NCBI GenBank assembly: GCA_963978545.1
Contig: OZ021729.1
Location: 92,844,466 to 92,908,465 of the forward strand
Reading direction: 5' to 3'
Source of the DNA: Linyphia triangularis
Taxonomy: Eukaryota; Arthropoda; Arachnida; Araneae; Linyphiidae
DNA length: 64,000 nucleotides
This document shows positions 23,110 through 35,279 of the stretch, piece by piece (position 1 is the stretch's first letter; each line of letters starts with the position of its first letter). The notes under the pieces were generated by a model. That model was not told the DNA's origin, did not search any database, and saw nothing but the letters and a program-made list of their open reading frames with translations. The translations under genes and the position numbers were made by a program.

Positions 23110-25590
23110 GTATGATTTTCAGAATAAGAATTTTCCAATTTTACAAAAACTGAATTAAAATAACATTACGGTATGGAATTGAATGAAGACCATAATTTTC
23201 CTCTCAATACGACACTGGGTCTTTAGGGGTGCTATTTGTTTTCAAGAATCACAATTGTGAGAAAAATCGCCCGTCAACTCACTTGTAATCTTTTGAATGT
23301 TCAGTGGTGCGGCGTCCTCTACAAGTTGTCATTGGTGAAAAAAGCACACGAATGTAACACATAAATGTTCAAATTATCTCGTAAGTTGTCAAAGGTTTAA
23401 TCTCGGAAGAATTACGTTTCGTAAAAGGTTCTTTCCAAAACCTTCTTCGTGAAATGAGACGGGGGTCTTGAGAATGACACAACATCAAAGAAGATTGACC
23501 GCCTGCAATTTTGCCGGTTTTTTTTTTTTTTTTTCTAGTTATTTTTTTCCCTCTTTGCATTTCGCACTCGAACGCACTTTCGAGCAAAGTTTTTTAGCGA
23601 TGTCATTCTATTGGTAACGGACATTTTTTATGGTTATTTTCATTTATGAATAATCGTCTTAGAATATAATGAAACTACTTAAAATGCATAAACTGAAAAT
23701 CTGCGATTTGCTAAGTAATTTAAATGTGATATTTAAAAGAGGTATGGAAACCAACAACAAAAGTAGCACTTTATAAATATTTAAAAGTTATCCCTCAATA
23801 ATAAAAAAATTAAAGATTAAAACATTATTCCTGATGAAAACAAAAGTTCTTAATCTAAATTTTTTATTGCCACGTGTTCAGCTCGAATGCACGACCTTAA
23901 ATGGGTGTTCCGTAGTGTCCTTTTATGGACAATCCCCAAAACTCGACAACTGTCTTTAAAATGTATCTTCCTTTCAAATAAAATCTTTCTAGTCATCACT
24001 ACTGGGGGGGGGGGGGGGAATGTCTTTGCACCACATGGTATTCAGAGCAAAAGCAACTCGAAAAAGGAAGGAACAATTCTCATCTTATTATCACTTTGCA
24101 TGTTCACATTGGTAGCAGTCAAAATGTATAGGTGCATTATAACATTATCATTATCTTTGAGACAGATTTCATTTTCTGTTCCTAAACTTTGGAAAACGAA
24201 CTTAGTAGCATAAACTTAATGGGCCCCGCCAAGTTTATTTACAGGTGGTTTAAAATTTATGGTGAAATTTTGATTTTTAAAATATATTAATCGAATTTCT
24301 TATTGAAATGTTGTGTTGAAGGGACATGATACCTCTTTTTTTTTGACAAAAAATTGTAAAAATATCAATTTTCTATTTTTTAAGTGTTTAAAAACTTTGC
24401 AACATTCTTCTTATTCTAGCAAATTTTCGAGTTGATCAGATAACTGTAATTTCATAAAAATAATAATATTTTTTATGGAAACTTTACCATAGCTGCAATA
24501 GTTATTTCGATGTTTTTGAACACATTTTTCGCATTTCGCATTTTTTGGAATTCCTACCTTACTTAAAATACTCATAAACTCCAGCAAATATAAATGAAAA
24601 ACTTGAATTTTGTTTTCTGTCATTCTAAAGATCTATTTGACAAAAATAGGCATGGATTTTTGAATTAAATATAAACTTTTTTTTTACAAATTTAAATATT
24701 GCAAAATATCCTTTTACTACAATTTTTTTTACCTATAGGTATAGTTTTTATTGTTTTTCTTTAAAACTATTTTACTTATTCAAATTCTGATGCCTAAAGG
24801 TTTAGAATATATTATTGGGAATATTTTATAAAAAAAATCAGGAAAAATTATTAAAAAATTATAAAGAAGGTAGAGTTTAAACTTTTCTTAATTTAAAAAA
24901 AAAAAAAATTTAAAAATTTAGAGTACTATATGAACTTTTTTTTAATAAAATTTAATTATTACCTAGCATACTTCCAAATATGTAAGAACTATTATTTGAA
25001 AGGCTTAATTTAAAATATAGTTTTATAGAAACCCTCTTAATTAATAGTTAAATGAATAATTTGAAGTTTATTTCCTCTTACTTTCTTCATTTTTAGGTGG
25101 CAGTGAATATTTAAAAAAAAATAGACAATGGAGGAGCGTAACATCGGAAACCAATAGAATAGTTTTGTTTCCTTTTTTGTAAATGAAAGGTTGATTGCGC
25201 TGCTTGTTTCATAAAAATGTGCTCCGTCTCTAAAATTTCCTTCCAACCCCAAAATATTGCCTCACAAAAATAATAACTGGAATTACAACTGCAAATTACA
25301 TTGAAAATACTAAAACATTTGTTTATCGGCCATCATAAAACATTTGAAGTTTTCTTAAAAATAAACTCTGAGTATTTTCAAAATAAATCGGAAAAAAAAA
25401 AGAAAAATGGATCCTGCTTTTGTACTCAAGTGTTGAACTTTTGCGTAAAATGCAGTTTTGATTCAACAAAATGGGAAATTATGTTATTTTCCAGTTATTT
25501 AAAAAAAAAAATTGCGTACTCGAATGTGTTTGAACAGTTAAAAATCAAATGCAATGTCAAAATAGGATAAAAGTTACTTAAAATTGACTA
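23110..25590. other. No gene seen; poly-G run at 24004-24018
   Basis: AT-rich intron of the EB gene. It holds poly-T at 23518-23533 and a G tract of about 15 in otherwise AT-rich DNA. Short open frames lack recognisable domains. Confidence 0.5.
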
Positions 25591-25599
25591 CTCAAGGAC

Positions 25600-26062
25600 G
25601 TTGTTAACAAGCAAGATGCTAATTGCTCACAACCAGACCACTTCAGAATTTAATAAAATTTTGTTCAGTTATTGGAAGAAAAAAATAGTAAGTTGGAATA
25701 TCGTTTGGTTTTTGAAATACCAAAAATTGTCAAAATTTCTCATTTCTTGCTTTACACATTTCCACATCCTCCTAATTATCATAGAACATTACTTTTGGTG
25801 TAAAAAAAAAAGCTGAATATTTGAGCTTTATCACTTGCATATATTTTTAAATTTTTGGGTCATACAGTTTGACCTTCGATATCTCAGAAAAGGGTATTTT
25901 TATTTTTTTCAAAAAAAATATATTTTCTTCGTGCATTAATTCTCTAAAACAAATTCATTTTGGGACCGCAATGGGACAAGTTATAAATTTAATTGCAAAC
26001 CCTTATCCTTAACTTAGCACGGTAATCGCCTTTGGGTGAGAAGTAAGGATTCCCATATTCGC
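25600..26062 (+). repeat. Family 5 repeat, plus copy (inverse partner 28925-29460)
   Basis: Shares gtttgaccttcgatatctca, tttcttgctttacaca, gaatatttgagcttt and a final ttcgcg with the inverse copy 28925-29460. It abuts the Helitron-like element at 26065. No conserved open frame. Confidence 0.7.
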
Positions 26063-26064
26063 GA

Positions 26065-27161
26065 CTTGCTGAATACCCGTGCTGAGCTACGAAATTTTAC
26101 CATGTGCCTTTTAGCAATCAAAAGACATTCATGTATTCTACACTTCAGACGTTTGCTTCCATTTCGATTTCGACAATTTGTATTATAAAAATAGGAACTT
26201 TTCTTTGTTGAAATTTGAGAATATATTGGAAATGAGACATTTGAATATCCCTCGTTTAAAACGTTTAACCCCTTTTTCACCCTTTAAAGAGGATTAATCG
26301 TAATAGCTTACTTTTTCTATGTTTGAATTCGTTGTCATTTGCACCAATTTTCAATGTTGTGACCATGTGGGGAAATGGTGCATTCGAATATCCCTCGTTT
26401 GGAACAATTAACCCCTTTTCCACCCCTTAAAATTGGTTAATCGAGATCGGAATAGCTTCCTTTTTCTATATTTGTCTTTGTTGTAATTTGCACCAATTTT
26501 CAGAGATGAGACCATATGGGAAGTGGGACATTCGAATATTCCTCGTTTGGAACGTTTAACCCCTTTTTCGACCCTTTAAAGTGGGTTAATCGAGATCGGA
26601 ATAGCTTAATTTTTCTATGTTTCCATTTGTATCAATTTTCAGAGTTGTGACCATATGGGAAGTGTGACATTCGATTATCCCTCGTTTGGAACGTTTAACC
26701 CATTTTCCACTCTTTAAAGTGGGTTAAACGAGATCGGAATAGCTTACTTTTTCTATATTTGCCCTTCTTAACATTTGCACCGGATATCAGAATTGTGACA
26801 ACATTGGAAGTGGATCATTTGGATATCTCTCGTTTGGAACGCTTAACCCCTTTTCGACCCCTTAAAATGGGTTAATCGAGATTGGAATAGATTACTTTTT
26901 CTATGTTTACTAATGTTAATATTTCTACCAGTTTTCAAAGTTGTGACCAAATGGGAAGTGGTATATTCGAATGTCCATCGTTTGGAACGTTTAACCCCTT
27001 TTCGACCCCTTAAAGTGGGTTAATCGAGATCGGAATAGCTTACTTTTTCTATTTTTACCATTGTTGATATTTGTGCCAATTTTCGAAGTTGTGACTACGT
27101 GGGAAGTGGGAGAATTAGTGATGAGTGAGTCAGTGAGGGCTTTGCCTTATATATAGAGAGA
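26065..27161 (-). mobile_element. Helitron-like nonautonomous element with internal minisatellite
   Basis: Read on the minus strand it starts TCTCTCTATATATAAGGC at 27161 and ends cagcacgggtattcagcaag at 26065, followed by T. A TC start, a GC-rich hairpin-like end with the word cacgggta, and a final C-AAG (one change from the canonical CTAG) before T are Helitron-type features. It has no terminal inverted repeats or target duplication, as expected. Most of the interior is a tandem repeat. No Rep/helicase coding is present. The class is inferred from the ends only. Confidence 0.6.
26230..27112 (+). repeat. Minisatellite, about six units of 140-150 bp
   Basis: Units start at about 26236, 26384, 26528, 26667, 26815 and 26965 with tatccctcgtttggaacg, then aaccccttttcgacccctt, gggttaatcgagatcggaat and agcttactttttctatgttt. 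Units are diverged by scattered changes. Confidence 0.88.
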
Positions 27162-27164
27162 TTC

Positions 27165-28730
27165 GTATAGCAAAAAAATGTACAAGGAACCGAATGTAAA
27201 TTTTCTAGTTATATAAAAAAAAATTAATATTGAAAATTTAATTCTTGGATCTTTTGTTGAAAGCGTGGGAGAGTTGCCATATTTTATAGTTGGAATTTCC
27301 AAGTTTGCTGATGTACGACCAAATAAGTGCCGTTACAGGTAGAACCTTTTGTGTTTATCACATTCATAAAAATGTGAAACTATTAATGCTGATAGGATGT
27401 CATTCAAAAGAATTAAGAAAAGAAAGTGAAACCGGCACACCTGCAATTGTTAGAAATTATTTTCCAACAATATGTTATATGTGGGATTGTCCAATATTCG
27501 AGAAATTTAGGAAATGTATAGAAAAACTTGTTGATAAAAATAGGATTATAAGAGTAAAATACAAGCAGTGACATAATTTTTACAGGTTTCCTCTTAAAAC
27601 TTTGTAGACCTTTCATAATGATTTATTCATTTATTTCTTTAGAAAACACTTTTAAAGACTTTAATGTTAAGAGTAGTCCTATTTCTTCAGTGCTAGTAAA
27701 AAAATTTAAATCATATTCTTAGCGATTTTTTTCAAAAATTACTTTTTTATTAGTCTAAATGCAGTTCAAGAATATGATCTATTTCAACAAAAATTAAAAA
27801 AAAAAAAAAAAGTGAATAAGATGAAATGGTATGCATCTGATAAACTAATTTCGACGATATTTCAATGGTAATACGATTAATAAAAAACTTGTTTATATGT
27901 ATAGGATAATCTTTTTGCTAAAGAATACGAACAAACAAATTATTCTGATTGTTTGTAACGTTCTTTGATAGAATTATTAAATTCTATTTATGATCAAGTT
28001 TATAATTTTATAAGAAAAAACGTTTACATACTTAATATGCGATGATAAACGTTTACATATTGAATATAAAATAATTTTTAGGCTAAAATTTATTAATCTA
28101 TTTTATATTTATAAGAAGATCGAAAAGGAGAATACATATATGATAAGAATAGACTCTACAGTTTCAATTTTAACTTTACATAATAACCATTTAATTCATT
28201 AGAAAACTAGACGCGTTTGTACATTTTTTTGTATAGAGTTTTGTGAATATTTCATTTCGTAGCTAAAGCTGATTTTTGGGCGAAATTAAGGATAATGTGT
28301 TGTATTTAAATTTATTACCTTTGACCAAATGACAGATTTTGTAGGGAATCTCACTAAATCCTTTGAATTTCGGACAATCGCTACAGTCACAACAGGGAAC
28401 ATATTGTTTGAGGAGAATTGCAAACAATTGTATGTAGGCAGGTTTAACAGGAATCTAGTGGAGTTCCAATTTTTTTACTTAATTCGTTCGAATGACATCC
28501 TATTAATTATCAGCATTAATTTCATATGTTTATGAATATGACAAACACAAACGATAAATGTTCCCCTGTAAATTCACTTATTTAATCGCTTATCGGTAAA
28601 CTTGTAAATCCTAATTATAAAATAATTCAACTTTCCCACACATTTAACAAAAGGACAAGAATTAGATTTTCATTATTTAATTCTCTTAAAAAACTAAATA
28701 ATTTACATTTAGTTCCCTGTACATATTTTT
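27165..28730. other. No gene seen
   Basis: AT-rich intronic DNA with a short open frame at 27290-27571 (93 codons, no recognised domain). A 13-base direct repeat aaacgtttacata lies at about 28020 and 28050. Confidence 0.5.
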
Positions 28731-28735
28731 GCATT

Positions 28736-28925
28736 AGGTTGGTTGCTTTGTACGCTCAACGACCTGTTTTTGTATAATAACAGTTAATCATGCCGGGACC
28801 TACAGCTTAACGTAGATTCCGAACTTCAACGAAGATCAATGATTAACCCAGGATCCGAACACGGCACTTTTGGTATGCGAGGCCAGAGCGCTAACCCCAC
28901 AGCCATTAGGTGAAACTTGCGAATC
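28736..28925 (-). mobile_element. SINE family B copy
   Basis: Matches 50560-50729 through gggacctacagcttaacgt, cggcacttttgg and gagcgctaac. On the minus strand it has tRNA-like boxes (ggttagcgctctgg; gttcggatcc) and a tail ending ccaacc. No convincing target duplication was found. Confidence 0.65.
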
Positions 28926-29460
28926 TCCACTTCGCACCAATCATAAGCGATTATCGTGCGATGTTAAGGATAAGAGTTTGCAGTTTATAACTTTCATCCC
29001 ATAGTGGTCCCAAAATGAAAGCAACAGATTTTTCTAGATATTTAATGTATGAAGAAAACATTTTTTTTGATAAAAATACCCCCTTTTTGAGATATCGAAG
29101 GTCAAACTGTTTGAGCTTAAAATTCAATTTTCTAAACATTGATACAAGTGATACATTATAAGAAAGCTCAAATATTCAGTTTTCTTTTGGCACCAAAAGC
29201 AATGATAATTAGGGACAAAATTATGTGCAAATCTGTAAAGCAAGAAATGCGAAATTTTGACCTTTTGTTTCATTTTTGAAGCGCCGTATTTCTGAAACCA
29301 AAAGATATTCAAACCTAATATTGGGCATTTTTTCTTTTTTCTCTGAATCCAACAAGTGAGCAAAATTTTATTAAATTGTGAAGGGGTTGAAAATGCCAAT
29401 TTTTGTGTTAATTTGAACTGACCCGGCTCATCCTGACTATCGCTACTCACATTTGAAACT
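28925..29460 (-). repeat. Family 5 repeat, minus copy
   Basis: Inverse of 25600-26062, through tgagatatcgaaggtcaaac, aaagctcaaatattcag and gtaaagcaagaaatgcg. On the minus strand its end has gcgaagtggagattcgcaag, a small hairpin followed by AAGT. Confidence 0.7.
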
Positions 29461-29744
29461 TAATTATAGAGCTGTGAATCTGGCTTCTAAAATATTTCAA
29501 TGCCACACAAGTCGCAACAATTCTTTTAAATTTGCTCCAGTATTTCTCTGCATAAAATATCACGCAGTGCATCTCATATTTCTCATCAGTATTTTTGCAC
29601 ATTTTTAATCATATAAAAAAATACGAAAATGATTTTTGACAAGTTATGCAAAACAACTCAACATGAGACATTTTATCGAATATTATATACATATTTTCAG
29701 GATTATAAGTAAATATGAATGTTTTCTTGTTTGTTTCAATTCAA

Positions 29745-30015
29745 TTAGCACCACTGAAACACTATTATAACATATGAAACTTTTTTTACATTTGCTTCAA
29801 ACGACATTTTATATTAGTAAACTAAAACAATGCATCAGTATTTTTTGATATACAAATCCGCTATTTAATTTAAGGTTCTTGGACAGTTAATTTAATGCGA
29901 TACAGTATACGGTAGGCAAAATGTGCCTGATTAATGATAAATTAAAAATGCTTTAATTTGAAACTATTTACGATTGCTACGTGTTTCTTATTCAATCCCA
30001 ACAAAAAACCGGAGT
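29745..30015 (+). repeat. Diverged direct repeat, copy 2 (partner at 8470-8760)
   Basis: Direct, diverged match to 8470-8760 including the words tacaaatccg, gcgatacagta and cgtgtttcttattcaatc. It lies about 0.6 kb from the signal-peptide exon. Confidence 0.6.
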
Positions 30016-30079
30016 ATTAGGGCTGACCCTGAAACCCCTGATTGCGCTCCTTCATCTTTAAAACCTATATATTAACTTC

Positions 30080-30430
30080 AATTTTGCGTGTGTATGAAAT
30101 CTGTGTCCCCTTGCAGTGATCTACTAGGGGATGATAGATTCGATGACAACACATAATATCAAATTTTGGGGGCTGTCACTAAGAGTCTTTTTAATTGAAT
30201 AGTAATAAAGCAATTTGCCGTCATTCAATCACGCTGAAATCTCATTTAGCCGATCATTGCTCTTTCTGTTGCAGAATTTTTGAAATCGGAATAAAAAATA
30301 TAATTTGACGTAATAATCAATTTTGTGTATGAAATCTGTGGTGGTATACTTAACCCCCTTGCAGTGATCTTGGACGTGAACACACATTCATTTTTAATCA
30401 ATAAATTTTGAAAAGTTATATGCCACATAT
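30080..30430. repeat. Family 6 repeat fragment with internal direct repeat
   Basis: The phrase tgtatgaaatctgtg and ccccttgcagtgatct occur twice (30092-30125 and 30325-30370). Parts such as ttgccgtcattcaatc and gccgatcattgctctttc match the family 6 sequences at 54365-54740. Confidence 0.5.
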
Positions 30431-30585
30431 TTAGTTGATAGAGTTTTTTTTTTAAAAATATTTTTCCTATTTAAAATGAGATGCAAGCACTAAGCACACG
30501 CTGACAACAGAAACGGTACTATATTAATGAAAATTGGCAATGCATATTAAAAATCTTGTTTTAATGTAATTAAAAAGGAACTCAC

Positions 30586-30650
30586 CCGAGTGAAGAGTGA
30601 TAGTGCCAGGATTAACTGCCACGGAGCGAACAACACTTCCATGTCACAAC
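30586..30650 (-). CDS. Exon with start codon and signal peptide of the EB-module gene
   Basis: On the minus strand a pyrimidine-rich acceptor (ctctttcag) is followed by eight untranslated bases and ATG at 30642. The 57 coding bases give MEVLFAPWQLILALSLFTR, which has a hydrophobic leucine-rich core like a eukaryotic signal peptide. The exon ends in a consensus donor gtgagt (30585-30580) in phase 0. It is the only ATG in this short exon, and the frame continues correctly into the exon at 9370-9415. An acceptor just upstream of the ATG means at least one non-coding 5' exon lies further right. Confidence 0.8.
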
Positions 30651-31449
30651 CTGAAAGAGAACAGAACTAAAGGAATTGGTTCAATTCTTGTGAGATCATT
30701 TGTCTTCTTTTTTCAGTCAAGTGAACAAAAATACGAAAGAGAAATTTCTCTTAGTTAGAAAAAATCTGATTCAGTACAAAAAACCTTATTCGCAATAGAA
30801 ATAAATTTAAACATTTCAAATAAAAAAATTCATTTTAAAGTAAGATAATGATCATTTTTGTTGTTAAAATTAAATTGTTTAAATGAAGCTGAAAATATAA
30901 TTTGGAAGTCGCTTCGTTCCGTATGAGCTTTTGCAACACCGGAAATCGGGTCGTCTATTTGACTCCCTTTTAGGAATTTTCGGTTCAATTGAAACATCGT
31001 TCAATCACATAAACGTAGAAATTTTGAAAAAACTGAATCCATTCATTGACCCTTCTGAAAACATATGAAGAAGCCAATTTTTTCGACGTTTTCCCTGCAA
31101 GACCACGAGAAGTTCTTCGACAATATGAGATTTTGAGGGATGCTCTAAACGATTCACCAGAGTGCCTCTGCACGGGTTACTACTTTAAAATAGGACGTCA
31201 TTAATGTAGTCCGACTTGGACTACGAACTTCTTCCAGACTGGGTGCCATTTAGAAAAAGATAACTTTAACAATTGGCTATGCATGGTTTGGCGACGTTTT
31301 AGAAGCTTGTAATTCGTCTATATCGGGCATAACTCTGGTGCATTTAGTGCTACAGTAACAAAAATTGCCATTTTCTGTATAAAAGACCTGCTGCATTTTC
31401 TGTTTCAAACACGTTAAGCACTAAGATTGCTATAAATTATATTAAAATG

Positions 31450-31575
31450 TAATTTCGATTCTCTGTGGTAAACTGCAAAGAAAATTATAAAAATGGGCCA
31501 AGAATTTCAGATTTTCCAAAGATCTTGAACTAAGAAGGAGATGGATAACTGCTGTCTCGAGAAAAGATTTCGTAA
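31450..31575 (+). pseudogene. N-terminal half of a THAP domain (P-element-type transposase fossil)
   Basis: The plus-strand translation reads FSVVNCKENYKNGPRISD, then after a one-base frameshift SKDLELRRRWITAVSRKDF. The cysteine-containing start and the F-x-K-D-x-E-x-R-x-x-W core are typical of THAP zinc-finger DNA-binding domains, found in P-element transposases and related host proteins. A gt follows directly after RKDF, so this may have been an exon. The matching second half of the domain is at 32700-33000. It carries a frameshift and is not functional as read. Confidence 0.65.
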
Positions 31576-32639
31576 CTATTTTGTATTAAAATGTTTTATT
31601 GAATAATAATAACTATGAGTTGTTATATTTATTGTTGTTTTTCCAGGAAAAAAAATCAAAATAATAGACCCCTCCTATGCTGCCAGTGCGATGGACTACT
31701 TTAATGACGTCACCCAGTCAGGGCTTGCTTTTGTGTCCACGCGCCTTCCTACGAAAACGATTATAGTCCAAATTTTTCCCACACGAACCGAATACATTTT
31801 TAGAATATTCTAGTTGCCTATTTGACCAAGTTCCTGTTCTATGTTTTAAGTTTATCTGGATCACAAATCTGTGCACACGTCATTACCAAAAATTTCCTGC
31901 TAATTTGAACGTTAAATTATGTTAACAAATTATACTATTTGAGAATTTACTGTTATTTCATTCAAAACCTTCTGGGCACCTTTTTTATTATTATTATTAT
32001 TATAATGTATTACAATTTTTCATAAAGAATAAAAGTCAGTCTGTCCTTGTCCATAGACCTAATATATTTTATTTTTTTTTTCAGCCACAACTTTTGTTGA
32101 AATATTGCTTTGAAAAATTAAAATTTTATAACAGGCTAAACATCAGTTATAAAATTCGGATGAAATTTACTGTACGGTCCCCCTTGGCGACTTTATGAAA
32201 GTTGACGATTTGGCACCAAATGTGCAACCCGTCGCCTAAGTGACAGTTTGGATATGGCGACAAGGTGTGTTTTGGCACCATTTCCGATTTGGTGGCATAG
32301 TCTTTTGACGCCATTCTCAATTTGGCGATTTTTTTTTTGAAAAATTAGTGCAGTAAATCTTAACCAAAAGTTCTTTATATATGAACCAGTGTTAATTTTT
32401 ATTATTACAAAAAAAAAAAGTTGCTATTTCATTTTCATTTCCTGCGTACATTATATTTACATACATCCATTTTATTTGACCCAGACTTTCATAATTATTC
32501 ATCAATAATATATTGCAGTAAGAATCCTAATTTCCACTTCTGCTTTAAAAGCCAAATAGTTTGAACCGTATCGTATTACTGTTCAGTTTTAAATGATTAT
32601 TCATTTTCCTTACATTTTTTATAAATATTTTTTTCAGGA

Positions 32640-33690
32640 AATGCCATCTTCTTCCTTGATGTAAATCAAACTACAAAGCTCCAGACTCGGTGAGAGTTTT
32701 TAAATAAGTGAAGGAACAGGACTGTACGACAGATGGATGAGATAAATACCTCAACAAGATTGGAAGCCGGGTCCTCGAAATGTTGTTTGCATCCTTCATT
32801 TTCACGAAGAAGATGTTATTAAAAACATCCACAGACAAGCAATTGGAATTGAAGTTACTATGCCTCAAAAATGAGTCTACTGAGCCTCGTTTCAAACTAC
32901 GTGAAAATGCAGAACCTGCTATTATTCCATCTTTACTGAAATATCTTTCTGAAGAAAGTAAATTTACTAGAGCTAGTCGTCATAAACAACATGAAATGTG
33001 TATACAAAGAGGAGAGGATTAATTGTTTTCTAGAAAACGATAGTAGTATTTTGAAGATTTAAAAGACATCCCGAAATAAGAAAAAGTAACTGGAGGTGTT
33101 TAGAGGAGAAATCCTTATATCTGTATGTCTTTGATGTATCAAAAAATCCTATTGCAATTTCCCCCAGCATTGCCATTTGCGAATATTTGTCTTTAAATGT
33201 ATTTGTTAAAGATTCTGGGATTATGCCATAAGACCTGAAGTGAATATTTAGCATAAAAGATAAGACTTTTTCTGTAAAGATATTCCCAGCTAGATAATTT
33301 GTTTCCAAGATTTGTAAACCAAAATTCTTCCAAACCATTCAAAACTTTAGATGGAGTAATCAATATTTTTGAAGCTCATCTTTTGACACATGAACTGATT
33401 GATTCCGAATTTGGTGCCTTGAACTTTCTTTATGAGCAGTTTGTTTTAGCAAATAAAACTGTGCCTCGATACAGCCCAAGAATGCTGTGCTGGGTATTTT
33501 CAATCTATATACACTCGCCTTCTGCTTATGAAGAAATGTCAAAATCTGGAATTTAAATTCTGCCTACTGTTAGGTATTTAAGAAAAATTTCTTCTGGTAT
33601 ATCCTATTCTAACACCGTTGAAATAGCTGAACACAACAAATATTTAACGTCTATTTTGTCACCTCCCAATCAAGTTTGACGTTTTTGATT
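32640..33690 (+). pseudogene. THAP second half and P-element transposase fragments
   Basis: Near 32760-32850 the sequence reads WKPGPRNVVCILHFHEEDV, giving the C-x2-H pair that completes a THAP zinc finger. After a stop and frame change come FKLRENAEPAIIPSLLKYLS-like residues, resembling the usual proline/AVP end of THAP domains. At 33299-33556 an open frame reads RYSPRMLCWVFSIYIHSPSA and AYEEMSKSGI; after an in-frame stop come ILPTVRYLRKISSGIS and a stop at about 33678. That block resembles the P-element/THAP9 transposase region following the THAP domain. Much of the catalytic part is absent. Stops and frame changes make it a fossil. Confidence 0.68.
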
Positions 33691-33699
33691 TTAAACATT

Positions 33700-35242
33700 T
33701 CAGAAATTTCTTTTAGTTAAGCAACCACATTTATTATTGTTTAATTAGTTTGAAATATTTCCAACCTAGAAATTAGGTAGCAAGTTGTTATTAAGAGTTT
33801 TGCGTCTTGTTTCGGTTAAGTTAGAAATTCTATTTAAAGTTTCTAGTGGAAACTGTTGGGTGTTTACATTTGCTAAATTTATAACTAATATGTATTCAAG
33901 TATGTTAAATGTATTGATTAGTTCTATTAAAGTGAATTAAATATAAAATGTAAACATTTCCTAAATAAAGTAAATATTGAAATTTAATTTCATTAAAATC
34001 AATTTAACTTAAAGATTTTAGAATTTTATTGGATTTTTAATACTTCTGTATTTCAATTTCCATAAATCTGAAATGTTTGCCATTTATTTTGTTCAATAAG
34101 ATGAAAAATTTGTTTTGAATAAATTTCTCTCCTGTGGAAATATATGTATGAATTTTAGTGAAAACTTCCTTTTATTTTCAAGTCTTGTTTCTTAGTGTGC
34201 AAGTGGAACATATCAATAGAAATAAATTAACTTTTACTACTGAATTAAAAAGTCCATAAAAATAAACTTGTAATTATCTTAACAATATAGATTTACTTTT
34301 TTGTAGTCATTTAAAAATGCTTTATAACTTCCTGGCTGAGTAATTTTAAAAATATATCGAATATCATTAAAATTACTGATAAAAATTGGTTTGCTTCATT
34401 TTACTAATAGAATTGCTTATTTTGTTTTAAGGAAAGTATTCTTAGAAAACCTAAGTATTTTACAAAGTGATACAATTGTAAAAAAACTCATTTGCAAATC
34501 AAACGAATTTTAGAAACTGTAAAAAAAATCCTCAAACTCAAATTTGCTCAAGTATAAAACTTTGAAAAACAAAGTAATCATTTTAGTAAGTCAGGAGGTT
34601 ACAAAGTCGAAATCCCATCGGTAAAAGCTACATTTTAGTAACAGTTACAGCCTCCAATAGAATGCATTATTACTGACATCGAATCTATCTGTCAATTTTC
34701 AACTCGGTCATATGACGGTAAGTTGGTTAATTAGGCTTCCGCAGATTTGCCCGGGAGCCACAAACAAAATCGGAGTTAATATAAAAGATTAAAAAAAAAA
34801 AAGGGGGGGGGGGATTCGCAAATAGTGTGTGACGTCACAACACTGGATCTAGTGGATTTGTTAACCGAAAGTTCAAATAATAATAACCCAAGAAAATGGA
34901 TTTATTTTAGTTTCTTAAATATCCGACCTGGGAGAAAAAGGCCCCAAAAAATTCTGCCGCGTGCATCGACCTTATGCAAACAAAGGGCAAATCAGCTGAC
35001 CTTTCAGAGCACAACCAATCAACACTTTTACATTTTAGATTGCCTTTTAGGGAACATTATTTTCCTTGCTTTGAATTTCCGTTGATTAAAATTGCCGCAA
35101 GTTTTAAATTATTTTTCAAGGTGCTCGGAAGTAGCGAATGTTTCGATCTGCTTTGTGGGGAACTGCAAAACTCCGTATTCAAATTTATGAAATAAATCAT
35201 AAAACTACCCTCGAAAGTCATGGTGATAGGTTCGTAATAAAT

Positions 35243-35279
<37 letters not shown>

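Larger units (their letters stand above)
2219..30650 (-). other. Host gene model: secreted or membrane EB-module protein, five exons, 3' end outside window
   Basis: Five minus-strand exons join in one frame: 30586-30650, 9370-9415, 8015-8149, 5990-6127 and 2219-2359. Each has an AG acceptor and a GT donor. Splice phases chain as 0, 1, 1, 1, 1, which is hard to get by chance. The joined product starts with a hydrophobic signal peptide, has a short linker, then three consecutive six-cysteine modules of the EB type (Pfam EB family, extracellular, disulfide-bonded). The visible part is 172 codons plus one base. Because the last visible exon ends in a good donor, more exons lie to the left, so a membrane anchor or tail cannot be judged. 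The first intron is about 21 kb and full of transposons; the others are 1.2, 1.9 and 3.6 kb. The biological role is unknown. EB-module proteins are usually cell-surface or secreted, but no function is inferred here. Confidence 0.85.

Noticed and set aside
23285..23350. Possible minus-strand exon with ATG and a gtgagt donor
   Set aside because: No domain, no phase support from neighbouring exons, and a single short segment is easily found by chance.
26180..27160. CRISPR-like array because of regular repeats
   Set aside because: Units of 140-150 bp are repeated throughout with no unique spacers; this is a minisatellite in eukaryotic DNA.
29124..29450. A 108-codon minus-strand open frame
   Set aside because: It lies in the family 5 repeat and is not conserved in the inverse copy at 25.6 kb.
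33030..33338. A 102-codon minus-strand open frame as a gene
   Set aside because: It lies opposite and between P-element fragments and shows no recognisable domain.
34974..35195. Overlapping open frames of 86 and 73 codons as a gene
   Set aside because: No domain, no conserved frame, no splice support.
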